64,000 bases of DNA from Blastococcus sp. CPCC 205250. Lineage in GTDB: Bacteria > Actinomycetota > Actinomycetes > Mycobacteriales > Geodermatophilaceae. A program made the position numbers and the translations under genes. Position 1 is the stretch's first letter. Every line of letters starts with the position of its first letter. The stretch lies in assembly GCF_019799925.1 (NCBI RefSeq), contig NZ_JABGCG010000006.1:1-64000 (forward strand), given 5' to 3'. The notes beneath the pieces were generated by a model. It worked only from the letters and a program-made list of their open reading frames with translations. It did not search any database and was not told the origin of the DNA. Below, piece by piece: positions 44,797 through 53,052 of the stretch.

Positions 44797-44843
44797 CCCG
44801 CCACCCACCCCATACCGCCACACCCCGACCCGAGGAGCACCCG

Positions 44844-46004
44844 ATGGGCCACCTGGACGCACTGGACGAGGACGAGCAGGAGATCGTGCGGACGGTCGCC
44901 GACTTCGTCGACCGGGACGTCCGTCCCGTCGTGCAGGAACTCGAGCACGCCAACACCTACCCCGAGGCCCTGGTCGAGGCCATGAAGGGCCTGGGCATCT
45001 ACGGCTTGGCCGTTCCGGAGGAGCACGGCGGCATCGAGGTCAGCATGCAGTGCTACGTCCTCGTGACCGAGGAGCTGGCCCGGGGGTGGATGAGCCTGGC
45101 CGGCGCCATGGGCGGGCACACCGTCGTCTGCAAGCTGCTCACCATGTTCGGCACCGAGGAGCAGAAGGCCACCTGGCTGCCCCGGCTGGCGACCGGGGAG
45201 GTCCGGGCGACCATGGCGCTCACCGAGCCGCAGGGCGGCTCGGACCTCCAGGCGCTGACCACGACGGCACGGGAGGTGGACGGCGAGTACGTGATCACCG
45301 GCGCGAAGACGTGGATCAGCAATGCCCGCCGGGCCGGGGTCACCGCCCTGCTGTGCCGCACCGACCCCGAGGCGCAGCCCCGGTCGCGCGGCATCTCCGT
45401 CGTGCTGGTCGAGCCCGGGCCGGGGATGACCGTGTCCCGCGACCTGCCCAAGCTGGGCTACAAGGGCGTGGAGAGCTGCGAGATCCAGTTCGACGGCTAC
45501 CGCGTCCCGACCTCCAGCGTCCTCGGCGGGGTCCCCGGGCAGGGCTTCGCGCAGATGATGAAGGGCCTGGAGACCGGTCGCCTGCAGGTGGCAGCGCGCG
45601 CCCTCGGGGTCGGCCGCGCCGCCTTCGAGGACGCGCTGGCCTACGCCCAGGTGCGCGAGTCCTTCGGCAAGCCCATCTGGCGGCACCAGTCGGTCGGCAA
45701 CCTCCTGGCCGACATGGCCACCGGGCTCGAGGCCGCGCGGCAGCTGACGATGTACGCAGCCCGCGAGTACGACGCCGGGCGCCGGGTCGACATGGAGGCC
45801 GGCATGGCGAAGCTGTGCGCCTCCGAGACCGCCATGAAGATCGCGCTGGACGCCGTCCGGGTGCACGGCGGGTACGGGTACTCGACGGAGTACGACGTCG
45901 AGCGGTACTTCCGCGACGCCCCGCTGATGATCGTCGGCGAGGGCACCAACGAGATCCAGCGCAACGTCATCGTCAGCCAGCTGGTGAACCGGGCCACGTC
46001 GTGA
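44844..46004 (+). CDS. Acyl-CoA dehydrogenase
   Basis: 386 residues in the classical length. ALTEPQGGSDLQAL (flavin loop), KTWISNARRAG, RESFGKPIWRHQSV and GEGTNEIQRN with the catalytic glutamate Glu366. It is a complete homotetrameric-type enzyme, in contrast to the heteromeric pair at 18-20 kb. ATG 44844 lies behind CGAGGAG. Overlaps the following reductase by 4 bp. It resembles short/branched or glutaryl-like enzymes, without certainty. Confidence 0.9.
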   Translation: MGHLDALDEDEQEIVRTVADFVDRDVRPVVQELEHANTYPEALVEAMKGLGIYGLAVPEEHGGIEVSMQCYVLVTEELARGWMSLAGAMGGHTVVCKLLTMFGTEEQKATWLPRLATGEVRATMALTEPQGGSDLQALTTTAREVDGEYVITGAKTWISNARRAGVTALLCRTDPEAQPRSRGISVVLVEPGPGMTVSRDLPKLGYKGVESCEIQFDGYRVPTSSVLGGVPGQGFAQMMKGLETGRLQVAARALGVGRAAFEDALAYAQVRESFGKPIWRHQSVGNLLADMATGLEAARQLTMYAAREYDAGRRVDMEAGMAKLCASETAMKIALDAVRVHGGYGYSTEYDVERYFRDAPLMIVGEGTNEIQRNVIVSQLVNRATS

Positions 46005-47191
46005 CGGAGGACCGCACCATCGCGGTCGTCGGCGCCGGCCTGGCCGGCCTGCGGACGGCGGAGGCGCTGCGCCGCGAGGGCTGGGCGGGGCGCCTGGTCG
46101 TGGTCGGCGACGAGGTGCACATGCCCTACACCCGGCCGCCGCTGTCCAAGAAACTGCTGCTCGGGAGCGGTGGACACGACGACGTGGCCCTGAAGCTCAA
46201 GCCGGCCGAGCACCCGACCGAGTGGCTGCTCGGCCGCCGGGCGGTGTCGGCGCGGCTGGACGACCGGGTCCTGGAGCTGGACGACGGCTCGGACCTGGCC
46301 TACGACGGGCTGGTCGCCGCGACGGGCGTCACGGCCCGCCGGCTGCCCGCTGCGGTGGGCGGGGGCACCGTCCTGCGCACGCTCGACGACGCCGCGGCGC
46401 TCTCGGCCCGCCTCACCCCGGGCGCCCGTGTCGTGGTCGTCGGCGCGGGCTTCATCGGGTGCGAGGTCGCGGCGGCGGCGACCGCCCGGGGCTGTCAGGT
46501 GTCCGTGGTGGCCCTCGACGCCGTCCCGATGCAGCTCCCCCTCGGTGAGCTGGTGGGGGAGGAGCTGCGTCGCCGCCACGCCGCCGTGGGTGTGCGGTTC
46601 CACCTGGGCACGACGGTCGAGGAGGTCCGCGGAGGACGCGTGCGGCTCGCCGACGGGTCCCTGCTCGAGGCCGACGTGGTCGTCGAGGCCGTCGGTTCCC
46701 GGCCGGCCACCGACTGGCTGCAGGGCAACGGCCTGGACCTCGCCGACGGGGTGCTCTGCGACCGCGAGCTGCGGATCGACGGCCGGCGGGGTGCCGTCGC
46801 CACGGGGGACGTCGCCCGGTTCCCGAACGCCCTCTTCGACGGCGTCCCGCGACGGGTGGAGCACTGGCAGATCGCGGCGGACTCGGCGCCCCCTGCGGCC
46901 CGCACGGTGCTGCAGGACCTCGGGGCGGGGGACGCCGCAGCCCCGTTCACGACGGTGCCCTCCTTCTGGTCCGACCAGGGGGTGGTGAGCATCCGCTCCT
47001 TCGGCATGCCGGGCCTCGGCGACGCGTGCGAGCTGCTCGAGGGAGACCTCACGGCCGAGGCGGCTGTCGGGTACACCCGCGGCGGCGCGCTGGTCGGCGT
47101 CGTCCTCCTCGGCATGGCCCGGAGCAGTGGCGCGTACCTGCGCCGGCTCACCGAGGAACTGCGCACGGCCGCGGACGCACCCGCCCGGTGA
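46001..47191 (+). CDS. FAD-dependent ferredoxin reductase (putidaredoxin reductase-like)
   Basis: 396 residues. FAD motif GAGLAGLRTAE at the N-terminus, YTRPPLSKKLL, NAD motif GAGFIGCEVAAAA (about 144-156), VEAVGSRPAT and ATGDVARF, then a C-terminal reductase domain with FWSDQGVVSIRSFG. This is the oxygenase-coupled NADH-dependent ferredoxin reductase family. With the ferredoxins at 49.8 and 50.1 kb it gives the island a complete class I P450 electron chain. GTG 46001 overlaps the acyl-CoA dehydrogenase. Confidence 0.9.
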   Translation: MTEDRTIAVVGAGLAGLRTAEALRREGWAGRLVVVGDEVHMPYTRPPLSKKLLLGSGGHDDVALKLKPAEHPTEWLLGRRAVSARLDDRVLELDDGSDLAYDGLVAATGVTARRLPAAVGGGTVLRTLDDAAALSARLTPGARVVVVGAGFIGCEVAAAATARGCQVSVVALDAVPMQLPLGELVGEELRRRHAAVGVRFHLGTTVEEVRGGRVRLADGSLLEADVVVEAVGSRPATDWLQGNGLDLADGVLCDRELRIDGRRGAVATGDVARFPNALFDGVPRRVEHWQIAADSAPPAARTVLQDLGAGDAAAPFTTVPSFWSDQGVVSIRSFGMPGLGDACELLEGDLTAEAAVGYTRGGALVGVVLLGMARSSGAYLRRLTEELRTAADAPAR

Positions 47192-47212
47192 CGGGGACGG
47201 CCGTTGCCGTCC

Positions 47213-47261
47213 CAATGGTAGTCAAGTTATGGTGCTGCTCCCAAGACAACACGATTGAGGG
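47213..47261 (+). promoter_or_regulatory. Promoter/operator candidate of the 47.3 kb P450 with two element copies
   Basis: TATGGT (47228-47233) continues as GCTGC; CAACACGATTGAG (47247-47259) is a clear copy of the shared element, on the opposite orientation. The element lies between the -10 and the ATG, where a repressor would block transcription. Confidence 0.55.
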
Positions 47262-47272
47262 CGGACCGACGC

Positions 47273-48514
47273 ATGGCTCAGGACATCGCCGAGCTGCGGG
47301 CGGCGCACCGCAGGGACTACGACCCGTACGCCACCAGCTCGATCCAGGAGCACCTGGACGAGCTGGCCGAACGGCGGCGCGAGGAGCCGGTCTCCTGGTC
47401 CCAGCGGGGCAACGGCTGCTGGGTGCTCACGCGCTACGACGACATCAGCAGCGTGCTGCGCCGCAACAACCGGGGCTTCGTCAGCTTCCCCAACGACCCG
47501 GACGGGCTCAACGTCCAGGGCGCCCGGGACGCGCTGATCCCCATCGAGATCGACGGTGAGCGGCACCGCCAGTTCCGGCGGGTGCTCGACCCGCTGTTCT
47601 CCCCGGCTCGTGTCGCGCCGCTCGAGCCGTTGCTCCGCGAGGCCGCCACCCGCCTCATCGACGAGTTCGTCGAGGACGGCCGCTGCGAGTTCGTCGAGGC
47701 CTTCGCCATGCCGTTCCCGGGCGCGACCTTCCTCGCGATCATGGGCTGGCCGGCGGGGGACCTCCACCGTCTCAACCGCTGGGTGGCGACCATGCACCAC
47801 GGCGTGCCCGGCGCCGGCGAGGAGGAGTCGAACGCCGCCCGGGCCCAGGCCGGGAGCCAGATGCGGGACTACGTCGTCGAGCGGATCGCCGAGCGCCGCG
47901 CCGACCCCCGCGACGACGTCACGACCCACGTGCTGGACGCCGAGATCGAGGGCCGCCGGCTCACCGACGACGAGTTGTTCGACCTCTTCCTGCTCATGAT
48001 GCTGGCCGGCCTGGACACGGTGCAGAGCGTCCTCGCGCAGAGCTTCGTGCTGTTCGGCCGCCAGCCCGAGCTGTGGTCGGCGATGTTCGCCGATCCGCAG
48101 ACGTTCGAGCCGGCGATCGAGGAGCTGCTGCGCTGGACGGCGCCGGCGATCCCCACCCGCACCGTCACCGACGACGTCGTCGAGGTCGGCGGGCTCGAGC
48201 TGCCGCGCGGCGAGCGGGTGCACGCCCCCCTGGCGGCCGCCAACCGGGACCCGGAGTACTACCCGGACCCGGACGCGGTGGTGTTCGACCGCCCGGCCAA
48301 GCCGCACCTGGCCTTCGGCATGGGCACCCACCGGTGCCTCGGTGTCCACCTCGCGCGGCTGGAGCTGCGGGTGGCCTTCGACGAGCTGCACCGGCGCATC
48401 CCCGCGTTCGCCCTGGCGCCGGGTGCCGCGCCCGCCGAGCACCTGGGGTTGTCCTGGGGCGTCGAGGACGTCCGCATCGAGTTCCCGCCGGGCTCCCGCG
48501 AGCCCCGGTCCTGA
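47273..48514 (+). CDS. Cytochrome P450 (paralogue of the P450 at 10.7 kb)
   Basis: 413 residues. I-helix MLAGLDT, K-helix EELLR, heme loop FGMGTHRCLG with Cys355. ATG 47273 is preferred over TTG 47255; GAGGG lies at 47257-47261. Compared with the P450 at 10735 it shares the whole layout and most motifs, with a shorter N-terminus. Heads a run with a second P450 and a ferredoxin. It would hydroxylate an unactivated carbon; the substrate is unknown. Confidence 0.93.
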   Translation: MAQDIAELRAAHRRDYDPYATSSIQEHLDELAERRREEPVSWSQRGNGCWVLTRYDDISSVLRRNNRGFVSFPNDPDGLNVQGARDALIPIEIDGERHRQFRRVLDPLFSPARVAPLEPLLREAATRLIDEFVEDGRCEFVEAFAMPFPGATFLAIMGWPAGDLHRLNRWVATMHHGVPGAGEEESNAARAQAGSQMRDYVVERIAERRADPRDDVTTHVLDAEIEGRRLTDDELFDLFLLMMLAGLDTVQSVLAQSFVLFGRQPELWSAMFADPQTFEPAIEELLRWTAPAIPTRTVTDDVVEVGGLELPRGERVHAPLAAANRDPEYYPDPDAVVFDRPAKPHLAFGMGTHRCLGVHLARLELRVAFDELHRRIPAFALAPGAAPAEHLGLSWGVEDVRIEFPPGSREPRS

Positions 48515-48541
48515 ACGACCACCGACAGGAGCACCGCGCAC

Positions 48542-49747
48542 ATGTCCTCCATGGCCGAGCGGGCCGAGCGGGCCGGCATCCCCGTGCACACGTTCGACCT
48601 CGAGAACGACCAGCGGTTCGGCGTCGACCCCTTCGCCGTCTGGGACGAGGCGGCGTCCGTGGCCCCCCTGTTCTACAGCCCGGCCGGCCGCGGCTTCCTC
48701 GTCGCCGCCGACTACGACACCGTCAAGACGGTGCTGCAGAACCCGCGGATGTGGTCGAACCTCCCCAGCACCATCACGTACACCAAGGAGGACGTCGAGA
48801 TGGACGTCCCCCCGATCACGATGGACCCGCCGCAGCACACCGCCTATCGCAAAGCCCTCATCCCGCTGTTCAGCCCGCGGGCGGTGGCGCCGCTCGAGCC
48901 GCGGATCCGCGAGATCGCCCACCAGCTGTGCGACGAGATCGAGGAGGCGGGCGAGTGCGACGTCATGCGCGACTTCGCCGGCCGGCTCCCGGCGCAGTTC
49001 TTCCTCGAGTGGCTCGGGCTGGCCGAGGGCGACGTCCGGCGGATGTATCAGCTGGCCCAGGCGGCCACCTTCGACTTCCCGACCCAGGAACAGCGGACGG
49101 CGATCGAGGCGGAGATCAACGGGATCGTCGGCGCGTCCATCACCGCCCGCCGAGCGGAGCCGGCCGACGACCTCGCCACCGCCTTCACCCACCTGCGCGT
49201 CGACGGTGAACCCGTCGAGGAGGGCCTGCTCGTCGGCATGGCGACGCTGGCCTTCATCGCCGGGCAGGAGACGACGTCGACCCAGTTCGGCTGGATGCTG
49301 TGGCACCTCGGCCGGGTCGAGGAGGACCGCCGCCTCCTGCAGGAGCGTCCCGAGGTCATCCCGGACGCGATCGAGGAGCTCATGCGCGTCTACAACACCG
49401 GTGGCCCGGCCGGCCGCGTGGCGGCCGCGGACGGCGAGCTGAACGGTTATCCGGTGCGCGCCGGGGACCGGCTGTTCCTGGCCCGCTGCGGCGCCGACCG
49501 GCAGACCGACCGCCAGGTCCAGCTCCTGCGCACGCCCAACCGGCACAGCGCGTTCGGCCTCGGCATCCACCGCTGCCTGGGCTCCCACGTGGCCCGCATC
49601 GAGATGCGCATCGGGCTCGAGGTCTGGCAGGAGCGGTTCCCGGACTACCGGGTGCCGGCCGACTTCGTGCCGCAGTTCCGCTGGGGCAGCTTCATGCAGC
49701 AGCTCGTGAGCCTGCCGGTGGAGCTGAGCCCGGCCACGGTCGCCTGA
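48542..49747 (+). CDS. Cytochrome P450 with divergent meander region
   Basis: 401 residues. I-helix AGQETTST, EELMR and heme loop FGLGIHRCLG with Cys345. Before the heme loop the stretch reads RCGADRQTDRQVQLLRTPNRH, lacking the usual N-R-D-P...F.P.R..F pattern and about four residues shorter. Reading other frames there does not restore it, so it is not a simple frameshift. ATG 48542 follows ACAGGAGCAC. A 3Fe-4S ferredoxin gene follows after 71 bp as its probable redox partner. Confidence 0.9.
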   Translation: MSSMAERAERAGIPVHTFDLENDQRFGVDPFAVWDEAASVAPLFYSPAGRGFLVAADYDTVKTVLQNPRMWSNLPSTITYTKEDVEMDVPPITMDPPQHTAYRKALIPLFSPRAVAPLEPRIREIAHQLCDEIEEAGECDVMRDFAGRLPAQFFLEWLGLAEGDVRRMYQLAQAATFDFPTQEQRTAIEAEINGIVGASITARRAEPADDLATAFTHLRVDGEPVEEGLLVGMATLAFIAGQETTSTQFGWMLWHLGRVEEDRRLLQERPEVIPDAIEELMRVYNTGGPAGRVAAADGELNGYPVRAGDRLFLARCGADRQTDRQVQLLRTPNRHSAFGLGIHRCLGSHVARIEMRIGLEVWQERFPDYRVPADFVPQFRWGSFMQQLVSLPVELSPATVA

Positions 49748-49818
49748 CCCCGCCACCCGGCTCCCAGGACCACGGCTGCGCAGCAGCGCGGACGCCCGAT
49801 CACACGAGAGGAACGACC

Positions 49819-50058
49819 ATGAACTCGACCGAGGACTTCCGCACCGCAGCCCTGCGGTACGCCGTCGACACTGCGCTGTGCGCCGGCCACGGGCGCTGCT
49901 ACTCGCTGGACCCCGACCACTTCGACTCCGACGACGTGGGCTACGCCGTCGTCCTCGACCGGGCCGAGTCCGCGTCCCGGCGCGCCGCCATGGAGGACGT
50001 GGTGGCCGCGTGCCCGGAGGGGGCCATCTCGATCGTCGAGGGCCCGGCGGGCAGCTGA
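49819..50058 (+). CDS. [3Fe-4S]-type ferredoxin (His at the variable site)
   Basis: 79 residues. C-x2-H-x2-C (CAGHGRC) and a later A-C-P-E close the cluster; with only three cysteines and no fourth in the first motif this is the 3Fe-4S group of actinobacterial P450 ferredoxins. ATG 49819 after GAGAGGAAC. It comes right after two P450 genes and should carry electrons to them. Confidence 0.9.
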   Translation: MNSTEDFRTAALRYAVDTALCAGHGRCYSLDPDHFDSDDVGYAVVLDRAESASRRAAMEDVVAACPEGAISIVEGPAGS

Positions 50059-50076
50059 CGCGGAGCAGGACCCGCT

Positions 50077-50120
50077 CACGCAGGAGGCCCCGGTCCGCCT
50101 GGACCGGGGCCTCCTGCGTG
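50077..50120. terminator. Bidirectional terminator between the two ferredoxin genes
   Basis: Perfect 20-bp stem (50077-50096 with 50101-50120) with a 4-nt loop, lying between convergent ferredoxin genes. Confidence 0.85.
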
Positions 50121-50126
50121 CGGCCG

Positions 50127-50324
50127 CTACTCGCCGGCGAGGAGCAGGGCCTCCCGGGGGCATCCGTCGACCGCCCGCCGGACGTCGTCCTGCCGCTCGG
50201 TGGCCGGTTCGCCGGGCAGCACGTACGCCAGGCCCGAGTCGTCGAGCTCGAAGACCTCCGGTGCCAGCGCCAGGCAGACGGCGTTGCCCTCGCAGCGCTC
50301 GGCGTCGACGCGGACCTGGATCAC
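50127..50324 (-). CDS. [3Fe-4S]-type ferredoxin (Asn at the variable site)
   Basis: 65 residues. C-x2-N-x2-C (CEGNAVC) with the last cysteine in DGCPREAL. Like its convergent neighbour it has three cluster cysteines, but Asn replaces His in the loop. GTG 50324 overlaps the upstream P450 stop by 4 bp, so it is that P450's dedicated partner. Confidence 0.9.
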   Translation of the reverse strand: MIQVRVDAERCEGNAVCLALAPEVFELDDSGLAYVLPGEPATERQDDVRRAVDGCPREALLLAGE

Positions 50325-51535
50325 CGGGCACCACCGATCGAGGCGGGCACCGACTCGTGCAGGTACCCGATGCCCATCGTGTCCGACAGGCGCACGCGCT
50401 CGAGATCGATCCGGTAGTCGGGGACGACCTCGAAGATCGTCTCCATCTGGATCTTGAGCAGGATGCGCGCCAGGTGCAGGCCGAGGCAGCGGTGCACGCC
50501 CCAGCCGAAGGCGACGCTCTTGCCGTTGTTGCGGTCCAGGTCCATCTCGTCGGCGTCCTCGAACTGCCGCGGGTCGCGGCTGGCCGCCATGATCAGCAGG
50601 AAGGCCATGTCGCCCTCGCGCATCCGGACGCCGCCGAACTCCCTGTCCTTCGTGACCAGCCGGGCCATGCCGGTGGCCGGCGCGTAGAGCCGCACGGTCT
50701 CCTCGATGGCGGCAGGGATCCGGTCGGGCTCGGCCATCAGCCGCTGCCGCAGCTCGGGCCGGTGCTCGATGTGCACGAGCAGTGCCGTGAGCGCGCCGCT
50801 CGTGGTGTGGAAGCCGGCGAGCAGCAGGACCATGACGATGTCGATGATCTGCGCATCGGTGATCTTGCTGCCGTCGGGGAGCTGCTCGGTGGCCAGCACG
50901 GTCATCAGGTCGTCGCGCGGGGTCGCCCGGCGATCGGCCGCCTCGGCGAGGATCTGGTCGACGAGCCACTGCTTGTCGCGCTCCATCTCCGCGCGCACGT
51001 CCGGGTCCGTCGTCCCCTGGTTGGCCATGCCGCGGGCCATCGCGGCCAGGAACTCCTGCTGGCGTGCGGGATCCACACCGAGGATGGTCAGCGTCACGGT
51101 GCCCGGCATGATGTCGGCGAGGTCGGGCACGAAGTCCCACGAGCCCCGGTCGCGGAGCCCGGTGACCAGCTCCCGCACCCGCTCGCGCATCCACGGCTCG
51201 CGCTTGCCCATCGCGGTCTGGCTGAACCAGGGGGTCAGGATCCGCCGGTAGACGGCGTGCTGCGGCGGGTCCATCGACGTCGGGATGTGCGTGCTGCCGA
51301 AGGACAGGGCGGGGATCGACGCCCCCTTGCGGGACGAGAAGGACTCGAAGTCCCGGAAGCCCTCGGACACGAGGTCGTGGCGGGTGACGACCCAGAAGCC
51401 GTCGTAGGCGTCCGACCAGGCAACCGGCGCCTGCTCGCGCAGCGTGTTCACGGTGTCGATGGCCGTGTGGGCGAAGTCGACCGAATGGTGGTCGAAGTGG
51501 GTGACGAGGGGGTGCTGGACGTCCTCGACGGTCAT
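50321..51535 (-). CDS. Cytochrome P450
   Basis: 404 residues from ATG 51535 (ribosome site GAGGAG). I-helix LLAGFHTTSG, K-helix EETVR, heme loop FGWGVHRCLG with Cys350. The sequence is different from the other three P450s. It overlaps its own ferredoxin gene. Divergent from the ABC importer, with two copies of the shared element in the intergenic gap. Hydroxylation target not known; co-regulation with uptake suggests a first step. Confidence 0.92.
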   Translation of the reverse strand: MTVEDVQHPLVTHFDHHSVDFAHTAIDTVNTLREQAPVAWSDAYDGFWVVTRHDLVSEGFRDFESFSSRKGASIPALSFGSTHIPTSMDPPQHAVYRRILTPWFSQTAMGKREPWMRERVRELVTGLRDRGSWDFVPDLADIMPGTVTLTILGVDPARQQEFLAAMARGMANQGTTDPDVRAEMERDKQWLVDQILAEAADRRATPRDDLMTVLATEQLPDGSKITDAQIIDIVMVLLLAGFHTTSGALTALLVHIEHRPELRQRLMAEPDRIPAAIEETVRLYAPATGMARLVTKDREFGGVRMREGDMAFLLIMAASRDPRQFEDADEMDLDRNNGKSVAFGWGVHRCLGLHLARILLKIQMETIFEVVPDYRIDLERVRLSDTMGIGYLHESVPASIGGAR

Positions 51536-51594
51536 GTCGCTCCTCGGTGAGTCGTGGGTGGCAGCCACCGGCCGGACCTCGGGCGGTCCGCAAG

Positions 51595-51730
51595 CACCAT
51601 TGCAACACAACAAGAGGTGACTTGGCGAACACGCGACCAGGGCGCTCGCTTACTTGGCAAGGCCCGCGCGGCAACACTCTTGCCGGCACATCCAAGTATG
51701 GACACAACACGACTTGAGCATTAGTGTCCG
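51595..51730. promoter_or_regulatory. Divergent control region between P450 and ABC importer with several element copies
   Basis: CAACAC stands at 51603-51608 (in CATTGCAACACAACAAGAGG), 51672-51677 (CAACACTCTTG) and 51705-51710 (CAACACGACTTGAG). GGACAC/GTGTCC (51700-51705 and 51724-51729) form an inverted repeat around the last one. Densest cluster of the element in the window. Confidence 0.5.
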
Positions 51731-51780
51731 GCACCACATCCGGCCCACCAGCGGTGGTGGGCGTCACTGTGGGAGTGCTC

Positions 51781-53034
51781 ATGCAGCGCAAGGACCTACG
51801 CCGGCTCGGGATCGGGCTGGCCGCCATGTCGATCGTGCTCGCCGGATGCGGTGACGACGGCGACTCGGACACCTCCGCCGGGCTGGAGGGTGACCCGATC
51901 AAGATCGGCGTCGCCATCTCCGAGACCGGTCCGCTCGCCTCGAGCGTGGAGAGTGCCGTGGGCGCCGCGCGGGCCTGGGCCCGGCAGACCAACGAGGACG
52001 GCGGCCTCGGCGGGCGTCCCGTCGAGATCGTCATCGAGGACACCAAGGGAGAGGCCGGGGCCGCGCAGGCCGCCGTCCGGTCGCTGGTCGAGGACGACGG
52101 CGTCGTCGCCCTGGTCCTCGCCGACGCCGTGGCCGAGGGCTCGGTCGCGGAGTACATCGCGGGCCAGGACATCCCGGTCATCGGCGCCGGTGGCTACGCC
52201 CCGTCCGTCTGGAACGGCACGCCGAACTTCTTCGCCGTCTCGCCGAACTCGGCGACCGTGATCACCTCGCTGGTGACCGCGGCGGCCGCGGCGGACGCGC
52301 AGAACTTCAGCTCCGCGGTGTGCGCCGAGTCGGCGACCTGTGCCTCGGACGCCTCCCAGGTGTTCGAGCCGTCCACGCAGGCGTCCGGGCTCAGCTACTC
52401 GGGCTACGTCACGGTGAACGCGACGCAGTCCAGCTACACCGCCGAGTGCCTGGGTTTCCAGGAGCAGGACGCCGACTTCATCGCGCTGCTGCTGTCGGTG
52501 GACACGAACGTCCGGGTGATGCAGGACTGCGTCGCCCAGGGCTACGAGGGCGTGTTCGGGACCTCGTCGTCGAGCTTCAACCCCGTGGAGTACTCGGCCA
52601 TCAGCGGGATGCGCATGGTCGGGACCCTCAACGGGTTCCCGTGGTGGGCCGACGACCCGCAGGTCGAGCGCTACCGCAGCGCCCTCGAGGAGTACGAGTC
52701 CGACACGAACCCGGCCAGCACCAGTGGCACGACGATGTGGTCCTCCCTCGAGCTGTTCAAGAAGGCCATCGGCGACGACACCGCCGACATCAGCCGTGAG
52801 AGCGTCCTCGCCTCCTACTACGCGCTGCAGGACGAGACGCTCGACGGGCTGCTGCCCTCGCCGGTGACCTTCTCCGAGGGGCAGCCCTCGCCGTCGGTCG
52901 ACTGCTTCTGGCAGTACGACTACACGGCCGGTGACGAGAACCCCACCCTGCTGGCCCCGTCGGGCGAGTCCGGCAACGGCGCAGAGGGCGACCTCGCGAC
53001 GGCCTGCCTGGACAGCGCCGGCGCCGACAGCTGA
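51781..53034 (+). CDS. ABC transporter substrate-binding lipoprotein (LivK-like)
   Basis: 417 residues. Signal peptide with lipobox VLAGC (Cys23). Type 1 periplasmic-binding fold: IKIGVAISETGPLASS, RPVEIVIEDTKG, IPVIGAGG. This is the branched-chain amino acid / aromatic acid-type solute-binding family (Peripla_BP_6). ATG 51781 with GGGAG upstream. Precedes the permease/ATPase fusion by 18 bp, so it is the binding protein of that importer. Confidence 0.9.
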   Translation: MQRKDLRRLGIGLAAMSIVLAGCGDDGDSDTSAGLEGDPIKIGVAISETGPLASSVESAVGAARAWARQTNEDGGLGGRPVEIVIEDTKGEAGAAQAAVRSLVEDDGVVALVLADAVAEGSVAEYIAGQDIPVIGAGGYAPSVWNGTPNFFAVSPNSATVITSLVTAAAAADAQNFSSAVCAESATCASDASQVFEPSTQASGLSYSGYVTVNATQSSYTAECLGFQEQDADFIALLLSVDTNVRVMQDCVAQGYEGVFGTSSSSFNPVEYSAISGMRMVGTLNGFPWWADDPQVERYRSALEEYESDTNPASTSGTTMWSSLELFKKAIGDDTADISRESVLASYYALQDETLDGLLPSPVTFSEGQPSPSVDCFWQYDYTAGDENPTLLAPSGESGNGAEGDLATACLDSAGADS

Positions 53035-53052
53035 CCTGAAGGACACACCCCC

